Assembly (NCBI RefSeq): GCF_003001955.1
Contig: NZ_PVNH01000002.1
Location: 620,001 to 684,000, forward strand
Direction: 5' to 3'
Length of the DNA stretch: 64,000 nucleotides
Origin: Prauserella shujinwangii
GTDB lineage: Bacteria; Actinomycetota; Actinomycetes; Mycobacteriales; Pseudonocardiaceae
The position numbers and the translations under genes are program-made. The notes under the pieces were generated by a model that saw only the letters and a list, made by a program, of their open reading frames with translations, searched no databases and was not told where the DNA came from. Of the stretch, positions 46,771 to 56,499 are shown one piece after another. Position 1 is the first letter of the stretch. Every line of letters starts with the position of its first letter.

Positions 46771-47604
46771 ATGCTCCGCCGCTCGCTCGGTGCCGTGCTG
46801 GCCGCCTTGCTGACGACCGCCCTGCTCACGACGCCCCCGGCGGCGGCGACGACCACTGATCTGGCGGGCACCGTCGCGCTGTCCAACTGCTCCGGTTCCC
46901 TGGTCCGGCCCGCCGACGCCCCCGAGGACGCCCCCGCGCTCGTGTTGTCCAACGGCCACTGCCTCGCACGTGGATTCCCGCAGCCGGGCCAGGTAATCGT
47001 GGACGAGCCGGTGCGGCGCACCTTCACCCTGCTGGCCGCCGACGGCGCGGAGCTGACCAGGCTGACGTCCACCCGGCTGCTGTACGCGACCATGACCGGG
47101 ACCGACATCGCCCTCTACCGGCTGGCGGACAGCTACGCGGACATCGAGCGGGCACACGGCGTGCGGGCACGGGTCCTCGCGGAGGCCGGGCCGGAGGCGG
47201 GCACGCGGATCGGCATCCCCTCCGGCTACTGGAAGCGCACCTACACCTGCTCGGTGGACGATACCGTGCACGAGCTGCGCGAGGCCGGCTACACCTGGCA
47301 GCACTCCATCCGGTACACCCCGGCCTGCGACACGATCGGCGGGACGTCCGGCTCCCCGATCGTCGACGTGGCGACCGGCCAGGTGGTCGGCGTCAACAAC
47401 ACCGGCAACACCGAGGGACAGCGGTGCACGCTGAACAACCCCTGCGAGGTCGCGGAGGATGGCGAGATCACCGTCCGCAAGGGCGCGAGCTACGGGCAGC
47501 AGACCTTCCGGCTGCCCGCGTGCCTCTCGGCCATGAGCGAGCTGGAACCGGACCTGCCGCGGTGCGACCTGCCCGGCGTCAGCAGGCGCGCGGTACCGGC
47601 GTGA
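46771..47604 (+). CDS. Secreted trypsin-like serine protease
   Basis: 277 residues. A signal peptide (MLRRSLGAVLAALLTTALLTT, cut near AAA at about 26) leads to a chymotrypsin fold with H63 (SNGHC), D112 (GTDIALY) and S193 (GGTSGSPIV). Pairs of cysteines (C40, C64, C160, C186, C219) suggest disulfides. The gene has no prodomain of the streptogrisin type. AAGGAAAGGA lies 8 bases before the ATG. It is divergent from topA and overlaps the convergent downstream gene by 26 bp. Confidence 0.8.
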   Translation: MLRRSLGAVLAALLTTALLTTPPAAATTTDLAGTVALSNCSGSLVRPADAPEDAPALVLSNGHCLARGFPQPGQVIVDEPVRRTFTLLAADGAELTRLTSTRLLYATMTGTDIALYRLADSYADIERAHGVRARVLAEAGPEAGTRIGIPSGYWKRTYTCSVDDTVHELREAGYTWQHSIRYTPACDTIGGTSGSPIVDVATGQVVGVNNTGNTEGQRCTLNNPCEVAEDGEITVRKGASYGQQTFRLPACLSAMSELEPDLPRCDLPGVSRRAVPA

Positions 47605-48193
47605 CCCGGGGCCAGGCCGGCTCCGCGCCGGGCGGTGGCGGCCCGATCAGCTCGGCGAACGTGGCCAGCCGTCTGCGGCCGGTGATCCGGATCGCGGGCG
47701 TGCCGCCGCGGGGACGGACCGTGGACGCGGCCAGCCCGACCATGCCGAGGGCCGCCATGAGCGGCTCGTGCGTGTCCGGGGCGGCCGGATCCAGCGGAAG
47801 CAGGTAGCCCCGCTCGGTCGGCTGCCCGCCGGACAGCGCCCACAGGCGCAGCATCGCGCCACCGAGCGTGAACCCCTCGGGCAGCACCTTGCGTTCGCCG
47901 CCCGACCACGCCCGTGCGAGCGGCAGCAGGTCCACCCGGAACGCGGTGCGCACGAGCGGCCTGGCGCCGTCCTGGGATTCCTCGGTCTCCAGCCTGGTCA
48001 CCTGTGCCTCGGCACCGTGCCGCACACACTCCCTGGCGAGCGCGCCGGCCCGCCAGTCGTCGTCGACCACCGCGGACAGCCGTGCGGCGGTCCGGCCGAA
48101 GCTCGTCACCTGCCCGGGACCGCACAGCAGCCCGGCGAGGTCCGCCACGCGCGGGCGGCTCGCCTCCGCCGAGAAGAGCGACATCTGCTCCAC
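47579..48193 (-). CDS. Conserved actinobacterial protein near topA, function unknown
   Basis: 204 residues, no known domain recognised. It has a conserved-looking start (MSLFSAEASRPRVADLAGLLCGPGQ) and an even mix of Leu/Ala/Arg, no signal and no membrane helix. It is the positional counterpart of M. tuberculosis Rv3647c. TACCCT ends 7 bases before the GTG (leaderless possibility), while GGAG precedes an ATG three codons later, so the start may be 48184. Its last 26 bp overlap the secreted protease gene, unusual for a convergent pair. Confidence 0.6.
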   Translation of the reverse strand: MEQMSLFSAEASRPRVADLAGLLCGPGQVTSFGRTAARLSAVVDDDWRAGALARECVRHGAEAQVTRLETEESQDGARPLVRTAFRVDLLPLARAWSGGERKVLPEGFTLGGAMLRLWALSGGQPTERGYLLPLDPAAPDTHEPLMAALGMVGLAASTVRPRGGTPAIRITGRRRLATFAELIGPPPPGAEPAWPRVTPVPRAC

Positions 48194-48248
48194 GGCACAG
48201 AGGGTAGAACATCCGTTCGATTCCCGGCTACGGCCGCGGTGGCTCCGG

Positions 48249-48887
48249 TCAGTTCCCGGGAGCGGCGCCCGGATCGAACCGGGGCACGGCGGTGTCCTCG
48301 GTCAGCTGGCGGCACGCGGGCGCCCGCAGGCTCGCGGTCTTCAGGTCGGCCAGCGCGTCGAACCCCTCGAGCAGGTTGATCCGGCCGACCTCCTCCAGCG
48401 GTCCCTGCGCCGACCCGATGGCCGCGCGGCTGGCCTCCGTGGTCGTCGCCGAGTCCAGGCTGCGCTTCGCGGCCAGCGCACGGTCACGGATACCGGTGTA
48501 GGTACGGACGGCCTTGGCCCGCACCCCGTCCGCGCCGGGCACCGGAGCCGGACCGAGCCCGTCCAGCTGGCGCAGGGTGCTCTGCAGGCCTTCGATGAGC
48601 ACGCCGAGCAGCTCGCTGGAGGTCCGGGAGGCGCGCTGGGGAGTGCTCGCGTCCACCGTCGGCATTCGCGACAGCGAGCTGACCAGCTGCGACACGGCGC
48701 CGCAGTAGCCGTCGGCCCACGAGGTCGCCGCCTGCTGACGCTGCGCCTCGCCTGCGGTGAGGCCGGGCCCCCGAGCGTCGGACTCCGGCGCCGTGCCGGG
48801 CGTGACTCTCGCCTGCTGACCGCACCCCGCCAGTACGAGCCCGAAGGCCGTCAACACGGCGGCGAGAACGGTCATCCGCGGCCGCAC
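48249..48887 (-). CDS. Lipoprotein of unknown function (copy A)
   Basis: 212 residues. The signal ends in the lipobox LAGC (about residue 21). The mature part is helical with WADGYCGAVSQLVSSLSRMP and a C-terminal APACRQL; the two cysteines probably pair. Copy B downstream on the map has the same plan (WTDQFCGALGEF ... APNCQKL), so these are diverged paralogs. The third possible GTG (48887) is used because AGGAGGT stands 6 bases upstream. Confidence 0.6.
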   Translation of the reverse strand: MRPRMTVLAAVLTAFGLVLAGCGQQARVTPGTAPESDARGPGLTAGEAQRQQAATSWADGYCGAVSQLVSSLSRMPTVDASTPQRASRTSSELLGVLIEGLQSTLRQLDGLGPAPVPGADGVRAKAVRTYTGIRDRALAAKRSLDSATTTEASRAAIGSAQGPLEEVGRINLLEGFDALADLKTASLRAPACRQLTEDTAVPRFDPGAAPGN

Positions 48888-48998
48888 GCCCACACCTCCT
48901 GAGTCACCGAGGGAGAAGCCGCCTAGACGGTACCGTCCCGGTCCCTGGCCGCAAGTCGCCGTACGCGTTCCGCACTCGAACCGGTACGGGGAGTGACG

Positions 48999-49658
48999 TC
49001 ATCCGGCGAGCTTCTGGCAGTTCGGCGCGCGCCGGGCGGCGGCGGCCAGCTTCGGGGAGCCCTCGAGCGCGCGCATCGGGTTCTCCAGCTTCCCCATGGC
49101 CGTCCCGATGCCCTGCAGGCTCCGCATGGCGCCGACGAGCGCCTGCTGGTTCCCCGGAGCCGCGGCGTCGATCTTCCGTTTGGTCTCGGCCGCCTGGCGG
49201 CGAGCGGGCCCGAGGGCGTCGGTGAGCGACTTGCTCGCCCGCTCGGCCGCGGGCAGCGGTGCGGGCGGCAGCTTCCGCATGCCGTCGAGCGACGATCCCA
49301 GGGCGCGTTCGAGACGGCCGAAGTAGTCGCTCAGCGCCTTCTTCGCGCTCGCGGCGTCGCCGGATCCCATGTCCGGAGGGGCGAGCTCGGCGATGCCCGC
49401 GAACTCACCGAGCGCACCGCAGAACTGGTCGGTCCAGGTCAGCACATCGGCCGCGACGTCGGCATCCCGCTCGCCGCTCGCGGCGGCGGTGGGCTCCGCA
49501 GATCCCGAAGCTCCCGAGGACACCGGCGGGGTGGTGGACCGGACCGACGACGCCGACACCTGGCCGGTCGGGTTCGCGCGCAGCGGATCGTCGTCGCCGG
49601 AACACCCGGCGAGCACGGACACGGTCGCGGCGGCGAGCAACACCACGCGCAGCCTCAT
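48999..49658 (-). CDS. Lipoprotein of unknown function (copy B)
   Basis: 219 residues. Lipobox LAGC at about residue 19 and a Ser/Thr-rich spacer are followed by a helical domain with two conserved cysteines (WTDQFCGAL and APNCQKLAG), matching copy A in order and spacing. GAGGAG lies 7 bases before the ATG. The pair probably arose by tandem duplication. It follows hppA on the same strand at about 110 bp. Confidence 0.6.
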   Translation of the reverse strand: MRLRVVLLAAATVSVLAGCSGDDDPLRANPTGQVSASSVRSTTPPVSSGASGSAEPTAAASGERDADVAADVLTWTDQFCGALGEFAGIAELAPPDMGSGDAASAKKALSDYFGRLERALGSSLDGMRKLPPAPLPAAERASKSLTDALGPARRQAAETKRKIDAAAPGNQQALVGAMRSLQGIGTAMGKLENPMRALEGSPKLAAAARRAPNCQKLAG

Positions 49659-49767
49659 CGGTGACTCCTCGCGGGGACGGGAACGTCGAGCCCGCACGCT
49701 ACCTCGCCGCGGACACGGTCCGGGCCCGGAACACGCCGTTGTGCTCCGGGCCCGGTCGCCGGTGGCC

Positions 49768-52047
49768 CTACGCGCTCGTGGACTGTCCCGAGGGCACCTC
49801 CGTCAGCGCCGTGCTGCGCCGCTTGGAGATGACGATCGCCGCGACGACGATCAGTGCCGCCACCACCGCGATGGTGATCCGCACCGCCGGCGAGGCGTCG
49901 GGGCCCACGGTGAACTGCACGACCGCGGGGGCGATCAGCAGGGACACCAGGTTCATCACCTTGAGCAACGGGTTGATGGCCGGACCCGCGGTGTCCTTGA
50001 ACGGGTCGCCGACGGTGTCGCCGATGACGGTCGCGGCGTGGGCGTCGGAGTTCTTGCCGCCGTGGTGACCGTCCTCGACCAGCTTCTTGGCGTTGTCCCA
50101 CGCGCCACCGGAGTTGGCGAGGAAGACCGCCATGAGCGTGCCTACCGCGATCGCGCCGCCGAGGAAGCCGGCGAGCGCGCCGGTGCCGAGCCCGAAGCCG
50201 ACCGCGATCGGCGCCATGACCGCGAGCAGGCCGGGAGTCGACAGCTCGCGCAGGGAGTCCCGCGTGACGATGTCGACGACCTTGCCGTACTCGGGCCGCG
50301 TGGTGCCCTCCATGATCCCCGGAATCTCCCGGAACTGGCGGCGCACCTCGTACACCACCGCGCCCGCGGCACGGGACACGGCGTTGATGGCCAGGCCGGA
50401 GAACAGGAACACGACCGAGGCGCCGATGATCACGCCGACCAGCGTGTTCGGCACGATGATGCTGTCGACGAAGGACTCCGGCGCCTCGCCGAGCGCGGTG
50501 CCGACATCACTGAGCGCGTTCCGGATCGCCTCCGAGTAGGAGCCGAACAGGGCGGTCGCGGCGAGCACCGCGGTGGAGATCGCGATGCCCTTCGTGATGG
50601 CCTTGGTGGTGTTGCCGACCGCGTCGAGCTCGGTGAGGATCTGCACGCCCTCACCCTCTTCGAGGTCACCCGACATCTCGGCGATGCCCTGCGCGTTGTC
50701 CGAGACCGGGCCGAACGTGTCCATCGCGACGATGACGCCGACCGTGGTGAGCAGGCCGGTACCGGCCAGCGCCACCGCGAACAGCGCGACCGCGCCGCCG
50801 AGCAGGTAGGCGCCGAACACGGCCGCGCCGATCACCAGCGCGGTGAACACGGCGGACTCGAAACCGACCGAGATGCCGGAGAGGATCACGGTCGCCGCGC
50901 CGGTCTCGGAGGTCTTGCCGACGTCCTTCACCGGGCCGTGCTCGGTGCCGGTGTAGTAGCCGGTGAGCCACAGGATCACCCCGGCGAGCACGATGCCGAT
51001 GACGACGGAGACCGTGGCGATGAGCGCCGGGTTTCCGTCGGCTCCCGCGAACGAGTCGGGCAGGAACACGAACGCCGCGATGGTCGACAGCACCGCGGAG
51101 ATGCCCGCGGAGATGTAGAAGGAGCGGTTGATCGTGGTCAGGCCGCTCTCCCCGGTGCGGGCCCGCGTGATGTAGATGCCGATGACGGCGGTGATGATGC
51201 CGATGGCGGGGATGATCAGCGGGAAGACGAGGCCGTCGCCCGCCGCGCCGAACGCGGCGCTGCCGAGGATGAGCGCGGCGACGAGCGTCACCGCGTAGGA
51301 CTCGAACAGGTCCGCGGCCATCCCGGCGCAGTCGCCGACGTTGTCGCCGACGTTGTCGGCGATCGTGGCGGCGTTGCGGGGGTCGTCCTCGGGGATGTTC
51401 TGTTCGACCTTGCCGACGAGGTCGGCACCGACGTCGGCGGCCTTGGTGAAGATACCGCCACCGACACGCATGAACATCGCGATCAGGGCCGCGCCGAAGC
51501 CGAAGCCCTCCAGCACCTTGGGTGCCTGGCCCGCGTAGACGAGCACCACGACGGCGGCGCCGAACAGGCCGAGGCCCACCGTGATCATGCCGACGACGCC
51601 ACCGGTACGGAACGCGATCCGCATCGCCTTCTCGCGACCGCCGGACTCCCGGGCGGCCGCCGCGACCCGCAGGTTCGCCCTCGTCGCCAGCCACATTCCG
51701 AGATAGCCGATGAAGAAGGAGAAGGCCGCACCGACGAGGAAGAAGACCGAGCGCCCGATGCGCTCGCCCCAGTTCTCCGCCGGGAGCGCGAACAGCAACA
51801 GGAACACCACGGCGCCGAAAATGGCGAGGGTTTTCCGTTGCCGGTTCAGATAGGCAGCCGCGCCTTCCTGCACCGCCTTGGCGATGTCCTGCATCTTCTG
51901 GGTGCCCTGACCCGCGGCCAGAACCTCCTTCAGCAGGACGTAGCCAATGGCGAGCGCAGCAAGGGCGATCACGGCGACCACGGCCACGATGCCGTAGTCA
52001 CCTCCGGAGAGCTGCGGGGAGCCCTCCGCGAGGAATTGCCGGGACAT
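49768..52047 (-). CDS. hppA: K+-insensitive H+-translocating membrane pyrophosphatase
   Basis: 759 residues with about 16 transmembrane helices. The substrate motifs are ADVGADLVGKVE, EDDPRNAATIADNVGDNVGD and DTVGDPFKDT. GNTTKAI carries lysine where K+-dependent enzymes have alanine, so a K+-independent proton pump is expected. It uses PPi to move H+ across the membrane, recovering energy that the soluble Ppa (ppa in this window) would waste. ATG start after GGAGGACGA. Confidence 0.95.
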   Translation of the reverse strand: MSRQFLAEGSPQLSGGDYGIVAVVAVIALAALAIGYVLLKEVLAAGQGTQKMQDIAKAVQEGAAAYLNRQRKTLAIFGAVVFLLLFALPAENWGERIGRSVFFLVGAAFSFFIGYLGMWLATRANLRVAAAARESGGREKAMRIAFRTGGVVGMITVGLGLFGAAVVVLVYAGQAPKVLEGFGFGAALIAMFMRVGGGIFTKAADVGADLVGKVEQNIPEDDPRNAATIADNVGDNVGDCAGMAADLFESYAVTLVAALILGSAAFGAAGDGLVFPLIIPAIGIITAVIGIYITRARTGESGLTTINRSFYISAGISAVLSTIAAFVFLPDSFAGADGNPALIATVSVVIGIVLAGVILWLTGYYTGTEHGPVKDVGKTSETGAATVILSGISVGFESAVFTALVIGAAVFGAYLLGGAVALFAVALAGTGLLTTVGVIVAMDTFGPVSDNAQGIAEMSGDLEEGEGVQILTELDAVGNTTKAITKGIAISTAVLAATALFGSYSEAIRNALSDVGTALGEAPESFVDSIIVPNTLVGVIIGASVVFLFSGLAINAVSRAAGAVVYEVRRQFREIPGIMEGTTRPEYGKVVDIVTRDSLRELSTPGLLAVMAPIAVGFGLGTGALAGFLGGAIAVGTLMAVFLANSGGAWDNAKKLVEDGHHGGKNSDAHAATVIGDTVGDPFKDTAGPAINPLLKVMNLVSLLIAPAVVQFTVGPDASPAVRITIAVVAALIVVAAIVISKRRSTALTEVPSGQSTSA

Positions 52048-52292
52048 TCGTCCTCCTGGAAACGTCGCCTGTTGTCAGCGGCGGTGCGGGCTGACCACTG
52101 TGCCGACGCTGACATGGGATCTACACCACTACGGGTGTGGTTTCGCGGAGTCTATTGGTAAAGCCGCAGGCACCGGCAAGGCGTCCCCTTCCGGGCACGG
52201 AACGTGGGCGTGTGAGTCCGCTCACTGGAACGATCCGAAGTGGGCGCGGCCACGCCCCGGCGGCGTCGGACGGGTGTGCGAAGCTCGAAACC

Positions 52293-54704
52293 GTGAACGG
52301 CGGCAGCGAGCTCGAGCGGGCGGGGCGCCTGCTGCGGCGCGTGACGGCGGGCATCCCCGAGCACCGCAACCCGGTCACGCACGTCGCCGAGCTGCCCGCG
52401 CGGCGGGCGCGGTACGCCGACTGGCCGGACTGGGCGCCTGCCGGGCTGGTCGACGCGTTCCGCGCGGGCGGCACCGAGCGACCGTGGACCCACCAGGCGG
52501 AGGCGGCGGGCCACGCGTGGGAGGGGCGGCACGTCGTGCTCGCCACCGGAACCGCGTCCGGGAAGTCGCTGGCGTACCAGTTGCCCGCCCTCTCGGCGCT
52601 GCTGACGGACGACAAGGCGACGGCGCTCTACCTCTCGCCGACCAAGGCGCTCGGCGCCGACCAGCTCCGCGCGGTGTCCGCTTTGGACCTCCCCGGGGTA
52701 CGAGCGGCGACGTATGACGGGGACACGCCAAGAGACGAGCGCGACTGGGTGCGCAAGCACGGCAGGTGGGTGTTCACCAATCCCGACATGCTGCACAGCG
52801 GCATCCTCGCCGCGCACGGGCGCTGGGCCAGGTTCTTCCGGCGCCTGTCCTATGTGGTCGTGGACGAGTGCCACAGCTACCGGGGCGTGTTCGGCTCCCA
52901 CGTCGCGCTGCTGCTGCGCAGGCTGCGCCGGGTGGCGAGGCACTACGGGGCGGACCCGGTGTTCGTGCTGGCCTCGGCCACCACGGCCGAGCCCGCCGAG
53001 TTCGCTGGGCGCCTCGCCGGGGTGGACTGCGTGCCCGTCGTCGAGGACGGCTCCCCGCGCGGCGCACGGACGGTGGCGCTGTGGGAACCGCCGCTGCTGG
53101 ACGAGTTCACCGGCGAGAACGGGGCGCCGGTGCGGCGCTCGGCGGGCGCCGAGACGGCGCGGATTCTGGCCGAGCTGGTCATCGAGGGTGCCCGCACGCT
53201 GGCGTTCGTGCGCTCGCGGCGCGGTGCCGAGCTCACCGCGCTCGGGGCGAAGCGGATCCTGGCCGATGTCGACCGGCAGCTCGAGAAGGCCGTGGCGGCG
53301 TACCGGGCCGGTTTCCTGCCCGAGGAGCGGCGGGCACTGGAGCAGGCGCTGATGGCCGGGGAGCTGCTCGGCGTCGCCACCACGAACGCGCTGGAGCTCG
53401 GGGTCGACATCTCCGGGCTCGACGCGGTGGTGCTCGCCGGTTATCCGGGGACGCTGGCGTCGTTCTGGCAGCAGGCCGGGCGGGCGGGCCGTTCGGGCGA
53501 CGAGGCGCTCGTGGTGTTCGTCGCCAGGGACGACCCACTGGACACGTACCTGGTGCACAACCCGGCCGCGGTGCTGGAACGTCCGGTGGAGGCCACGGTT
53601 CTCGATCCGGGCAACCCGTACGTGCTGGGGCCGCAGCTGGCCTGCGCGGCGGCGGAGCTGCCGCTCACCTCGGGCGAGCTGGAGACGTTCGGCGGCCCCG
53701 CCGCGCGGGAGGTGCTGGACGACCTGGTGGCCGACGGCGTGCTGCGGCGCAGGCCGAGCGGCTGGTACTGGACATCGCGGGACCGGCCGCAGCACCAGGT
53801 GAGCATCCGCGGCTCGGGCGGGGAGCAGATCGCCGTCGTGGAGGCGGAGACCTCGCGCCTGCTCGGCACCGTCGACCCCGGTTCGGCATGCGGCACGGTG
53901 CACCCGGGCGCGCTGTATCTGCACCAGGGCTCGTCGTACGTCGTGGACGAGCTCGACCTGGCGAACGGGCTCGCCCTGGTGCACGCCGAGGACCCGGAGT
54001 GGAGCACCTCCGCCCGCGAGGTGGTGGACATCGCGGTGCTGGAAACCGCGTGCACCCGGCGCTACGGCGGCGTGACGGTGAACCTGGGCGACGTGGCCGT
54101 GACGTCACAGGTCGTCGGCTACCTGCGCAGGCTGCCCTCCGGTGAGGTGCTCGACCAGGTGCCGCTCGACCTGCCCGAGCAGGTGCTGCGCACCCGCGCG
54201 GTCTGGTACACGGTCAGTGAGGAGCTGCTGCGCGGGGGAAGCGAGCGAAATGGCAGGGCGCCGGGGGGCGCCGGGCTCGACCCGGCGCTCGTCCCCGGCG
54301 CCCTGCATGCCGCCGAACACGCGGCGATCGGCCTGCTACCGCTGTTCGCTACGTGCGACCGCTGGGACATCGGCGGGGTCTCCACCGCTGTGCACGCGGA
54401 CACCGGGGAGGCGACGGTGTTCGTGCACGATGGCCATCCCGGAGGTGCGGGATTCGCCGACCGCGGCTTTGCCGCTGTTGTCCCGTGGCTGGCCGCTACG
54501 CGGGAGGCGATCGTCTCCTGCGAGTGCCCGGCGGGATGCCCGTCCTGCGTCCAGTCGCCCAAGTGCGGGAATGGCAACGAACCGCTGGACAAGGCGGGGG
54601 CGGTGGCCGTGTTGGACATCGTGCTCGGGGCGGTGAAACACGGTGCTTCCCACGGCCACGTGGTGGATCAGGCTGCCGAGGGCCGGGCGGCGAGCACCGG
54701 CTGA
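52293..54704 (+). CDS. MrfA-like DEAD/DEAH superfamily 2 helicase with zinc-binding C-terminus
   Basis: 803 residues. Walker A GTASGKS has K91; motif II is DECH (VVVDECHSYRG); SAT appears in LASATT; motif VI is QQAGRAGRSGDE. The DUF1998 C-terminal domain carries the four-cysteine metal site C-E-C-PAG-C-PS-C-VQSPK-C, typical of the YprA/MrfA helicases that act in nucleotide excision repair of crosslinks. GTG start; the upstream in-frame region has no support. It overlaps the convergent Prim-Pol gene by 37 bp. M. tuberculosis Rv3649 is the counterpart. Confidence 0.85.
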   Translation: MNGGSELERAGRLLRRVTAGIPEHRNPVTHVAELPARRARYADWPDWAPAGLVDAFRAGGTERPWTHQAEAAGHAWEGRHVVLATGTASGKSLAYQLPALSALLTDDKATALYLSPTKALGADQLRAVSALDLPGVRAATYDGDTPRDERDWVRKHGRWVFTNPDMLHSGILAAHGRWARFFRRLSYVVVDECHSYRGVFGSHVALLLRRLRRVARHYGADPVFVLASATTAEPAEFAGRLAGVDCVPVVEDGSPRGARTVALWEPPLLDEFTGENGAPVRRSAGAETARILAELVIEGARTLAFVRSRRGAELTALGAKRILADVDRQLEKAVAAYRAGFLPEERRALEQALMAGELLGVATTNALELGVDISGLDAVVLAGYPGTLASFWQQAGRAGRSGDEALVVFVARDDPLDTYLVHNPAAVLERPVEATVLDPGNPYVLGPQLACAAAELPLTSGELETFGGPAAREVLDDLVADGVLRRRPSGWYWTSRDRPQHQVSIRGSGGEQIAVVEAETSRLLGTVDPGSACGTVHPGALYLHQGSSYVVDELDLANGLALVHAEDPEWSTSAREVVDIAVLETACTRRYGGVTVNLGDVAVTSQVVGYLRRLPSGEVLDQVPLDLPEQVLRTRAVWYTVSEELLRGGSERNGRAPGGAGLDPALVPGALHAAEHAAIGLLPLFATCDRWDIGGVSTAVHADTGEATVFVHDGHPGGAGFADRGFAAVVPWLAATREAIVSCECPAGCPSCVQSPKCGNGNEPLDKAGAVAVLDIVLGAVKHGASHGHVVDQAAEGRAASTG

Positions 54705-55300
54705 GCCGGCGCGTCGTCCGACGACTCCCCGGAGAGCGCGCGCACGAGCACCTCGTGCACCGTCGCCGCCGCGGGCAGTCGCCAACCCCAGACCTCCGGC
54801 TTGACCCGCCAGTGCACGACGCCGTGCTCGAACGGCGTCGGCGGCAGCGGGATCCAGCTGCCCTCGGTGTGCCAGTCGACGCCCTCGGCGTCGGCGAGCA
54901 CCCCGGGCAGGGTCTCGGATGTGGTGGTGAGGAACAGCCAGCGACCGTTCGGCATGGCCACGATCGGGGCAGGCTGCCCGCTCGTCCTGAGCAGCCGCGC
55001 CGCACGCCGGCCGAGCGTGTCGTCGACCTCCACGGCGTCGACGATCGTGCCGGTGGCGACCAGGAGGCTGTAGGGGCGGCCGGTCCACCATGCCGCGACC
55101 TGCTGCGGGTGGGCACCGACGCGCTCGCGCCAGTCGTCGTGCACCGGAACCGGCCTGGTCCAGCTAGCACCGGACGCGGCGGCCGCCGGGTAGGTACCCG
55201 GCAGCACCGGCCAGCCACGCCAGGCAAGGCCGATCGCCTCGGCGCGCAGCTCGATGCGGAACGCGCCGCGCCAGCTCTCCGGCAACTCCGTCTCCAACAT
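54668..55300 (-). CDS. Prim-Pol-like protein (bifunctional primase/polymerase N-terminal domain)
   Basis: 210 residues. It resembles the N-terminal primase-polymerase domain (LRAEAIGLAWRGWPVLPGTYP; GRPYSLLVATGTIVDAVEVD; DWHTEGSWIPLPP), the fold of archaeal/viral Prim-Pol proteins, but no helicase domain follows and the acidic pair is not clear. Many actinobacterial copies like this are likely non-primase. The ATG has GAGGAGG about 12 bases upstream. A 455-bp spacer stands between it and the Tad genes. Confidence 0.6.
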   Translation of the reverse strand: MLETELPESWRGAFRIELRAEAIGLAWRGWPVLPGTYPAAAASGASWTRPVPVHDDWRERVGAHPQQVAAWWTGRPYSLLVATGTIVDAVEVDDTLGRRAARLLRTSGQPAPIVAMPNGRWLFLTTTSETLPGVLADAEGVDWHTEGSWIPLPPTPFEHGVVHWRVKPEVWGWRLPAAATVHEVLVRALSGESSDDAPAQPVLAARPSAA

Positions 55301-55754
55301 GACTATCTCGAGCCTCCTCAGAAACCTTCACCGACTCGTTCGCGGTGTCACACTTCACTCAACGGCAATTTGCACACTGCTGGAAATGGCCGGTCGACAA
55401 CCGGCTGTTGCCGGACGACGAGTGCGCATCCACACAACGGTCCCGCCGAACGCCGAGCTGCCGATCGGCGGAGCGACCGGCGGTCCGCCCGGCGCCCGGC
55501 GGTCGGGACCCGGAGCGTTTTCCGGCGCCGGGCGACGTGGCGACCAGGCCGTTCGTCGCCCGGCGAGCGGTGCCGTGGCCTGCGTGAGACCGCTCACCGT
55601 GCGTGGCCGACCGTTGCCCGCCGGGCTCCGTGCCGCCTGACCGGTCAGCCACCTGCCATTCGTCCGCTCGTCGCGCCGCTTCGGCGGGCCGTCGCCGCCC
55701 GGTGCCGGATGTCGTGGCGTCCTGCCGGATTCCGTCTCGCCGCACGCCGCGTGC
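55301..55754. other. Intergenic region between Prim-Pol-like gene and Tad operon end
   Basis: 454 bp without a convincing gene. One 10-bp stem (55527-55536 with 55555-55564, 18-base loop) is visible and could terminate the Tad operon. The right side, AT-richer near 55330-55400, should hold the promoter for the Prim-Pol-like gene. Forward reading frames here have atypical composition and no ribosome site and are rejected. Confidence 0.5.
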
Positions 55755-56126
55755 CTACTCGACCGGCCCTGCCCGCGCCCTCGCGATGACGGTGCCGAAG
55801 CCGCCCAGCGGACCCGCCGGCCGGGCCTCGACGACCACCAGTGCGTCCCATCCGGCGAACCGGCACTCACGCAGGCTCACCCGCATCCGCTCGGTGACCA
55901 TGCGCGCCCGGCCGCAGGCTCCGGCCGGACCCGCGCTCGCATGCCCCGCGGCGGCGAGTGCCGCCAGGTCGGCCACGCCCGCGGCCCGGTGCCGGGTCGC
56001 GACGGCGGCGCCGAGCCACCACAGCAGGCATCCGACCAGGAGCAGGGCGGCCACCGCACCCGCCGCCCACACGGTGGCCAGCCCGGCATCGCGCCCGCCC
56101 TGCCCGGACTCATCCCGGGTCGGCAT
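55755..56126 (-). CDS. TadE/G-like protein, Rv3654c type
   Basis: 123 residues. A prepilin-like leader (DESGQGGRDAG) precedes a single hydrophobic helix (LATVWAAGAVAALLLVGCLLWWLGAAVA), with a C-terminal domain containing two cysteines (GACGRARMV and RECRFAG). Glutamate +5, typical of true pseudopilins, is missing here (W in its place). GGAGG lies before the ATG at 56126. It overlaps the previous gene by 17 bp and ends the Tad operon. Confidence 0.65.
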   Translation of the reverse strand: MPTRDESGQGGRDAGLATVWAAGAVAALLLVGCLLWWLGAAVATRHRAAGVADLAALAAAGHASAGPAGACGRARMVTERMRVSLRECRFAGWDALVVVEARPAGPLGGFGTVIARARAGPVE

Positions 56127-56499
56127 CGGCGGCCTCCACCCCCGGTTCGGGAACGGCGTGGGCCTCACCTCGCACGGTGACACCCGGAAGCAGCCCGCCG
56201 GCCGGGTCAGCCCGCACGATCACCTGGACCGTGCCGTCCACGTGCCGGATCTCGACGGCCGCTCCGGCCGGTGCGGCGTCCAGGGCCGCCTGCTCGGCCA
56301 GGTGCGGCTCGCCCCGGGCGGCCAGACGCGCCGCCGCCACGGCGGCGTTCGTGCACCGCAACTGGTCGGACACGGCGGCGACCCCCGCCAGCACCAGGGC
56401 GAACAGCACGAGGAGCGAGCACAGCGCGAGTGCCGCCTCGACCGTGACCGACCCCCGTTCGGACGCCTCCGGCCGGGCGCCGGCCTCGGTGCGCGCCAC
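56110..56499 (-). CDS. TadE-family minor pilin, Rv3655c type
   Basis: 129 residues. Prepilin cleavage would be at G16/S17 in ERGSVTVEAALAL with glutamate at +5 (E21), followed by a 20-residue hydrophobic helix. The C-terminal part is a small globular domain with one cysteine in QLRCTNAAVA. The GTG start shares one base with the stop of the pilin gene (TAGTG). It belongs to the Tad operon. Confidence 0.75.
   Translation of the reverse strand: MARTEAGARPEASERGSVTVEAALALCSLLVLFALVLAGVAAVSDQLRCTNAAVAAARLAARGEPHLAEQAALDAAPAGAAVEIRHVDGTVQVIVRADPAGGLLPGVTVRGEAHAVPEPGVEAADADPG

Noticed and set aside
43585-47604. 1339-residue plus-strand ORF
   Set aside because: It is mostly antisense to topA; only the last 277 codons, with signal peptide and serine-protease triad, are a real gene starting at 46771.
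49369-52161. 930-residue ORF antisense to hppA
   Set aside because: Asp/Glu/Arg-rich shadow frame, no known domain; HppA motifs are clear on the other strand.
55254-55640. Plus-strand ORF of 128 codons in the gap before the Tad genes
   Set aside because: Starts inside the Prim-Pol-like gene, no ribosome site, no recognisable domain, Arg/Gly-rich composition.
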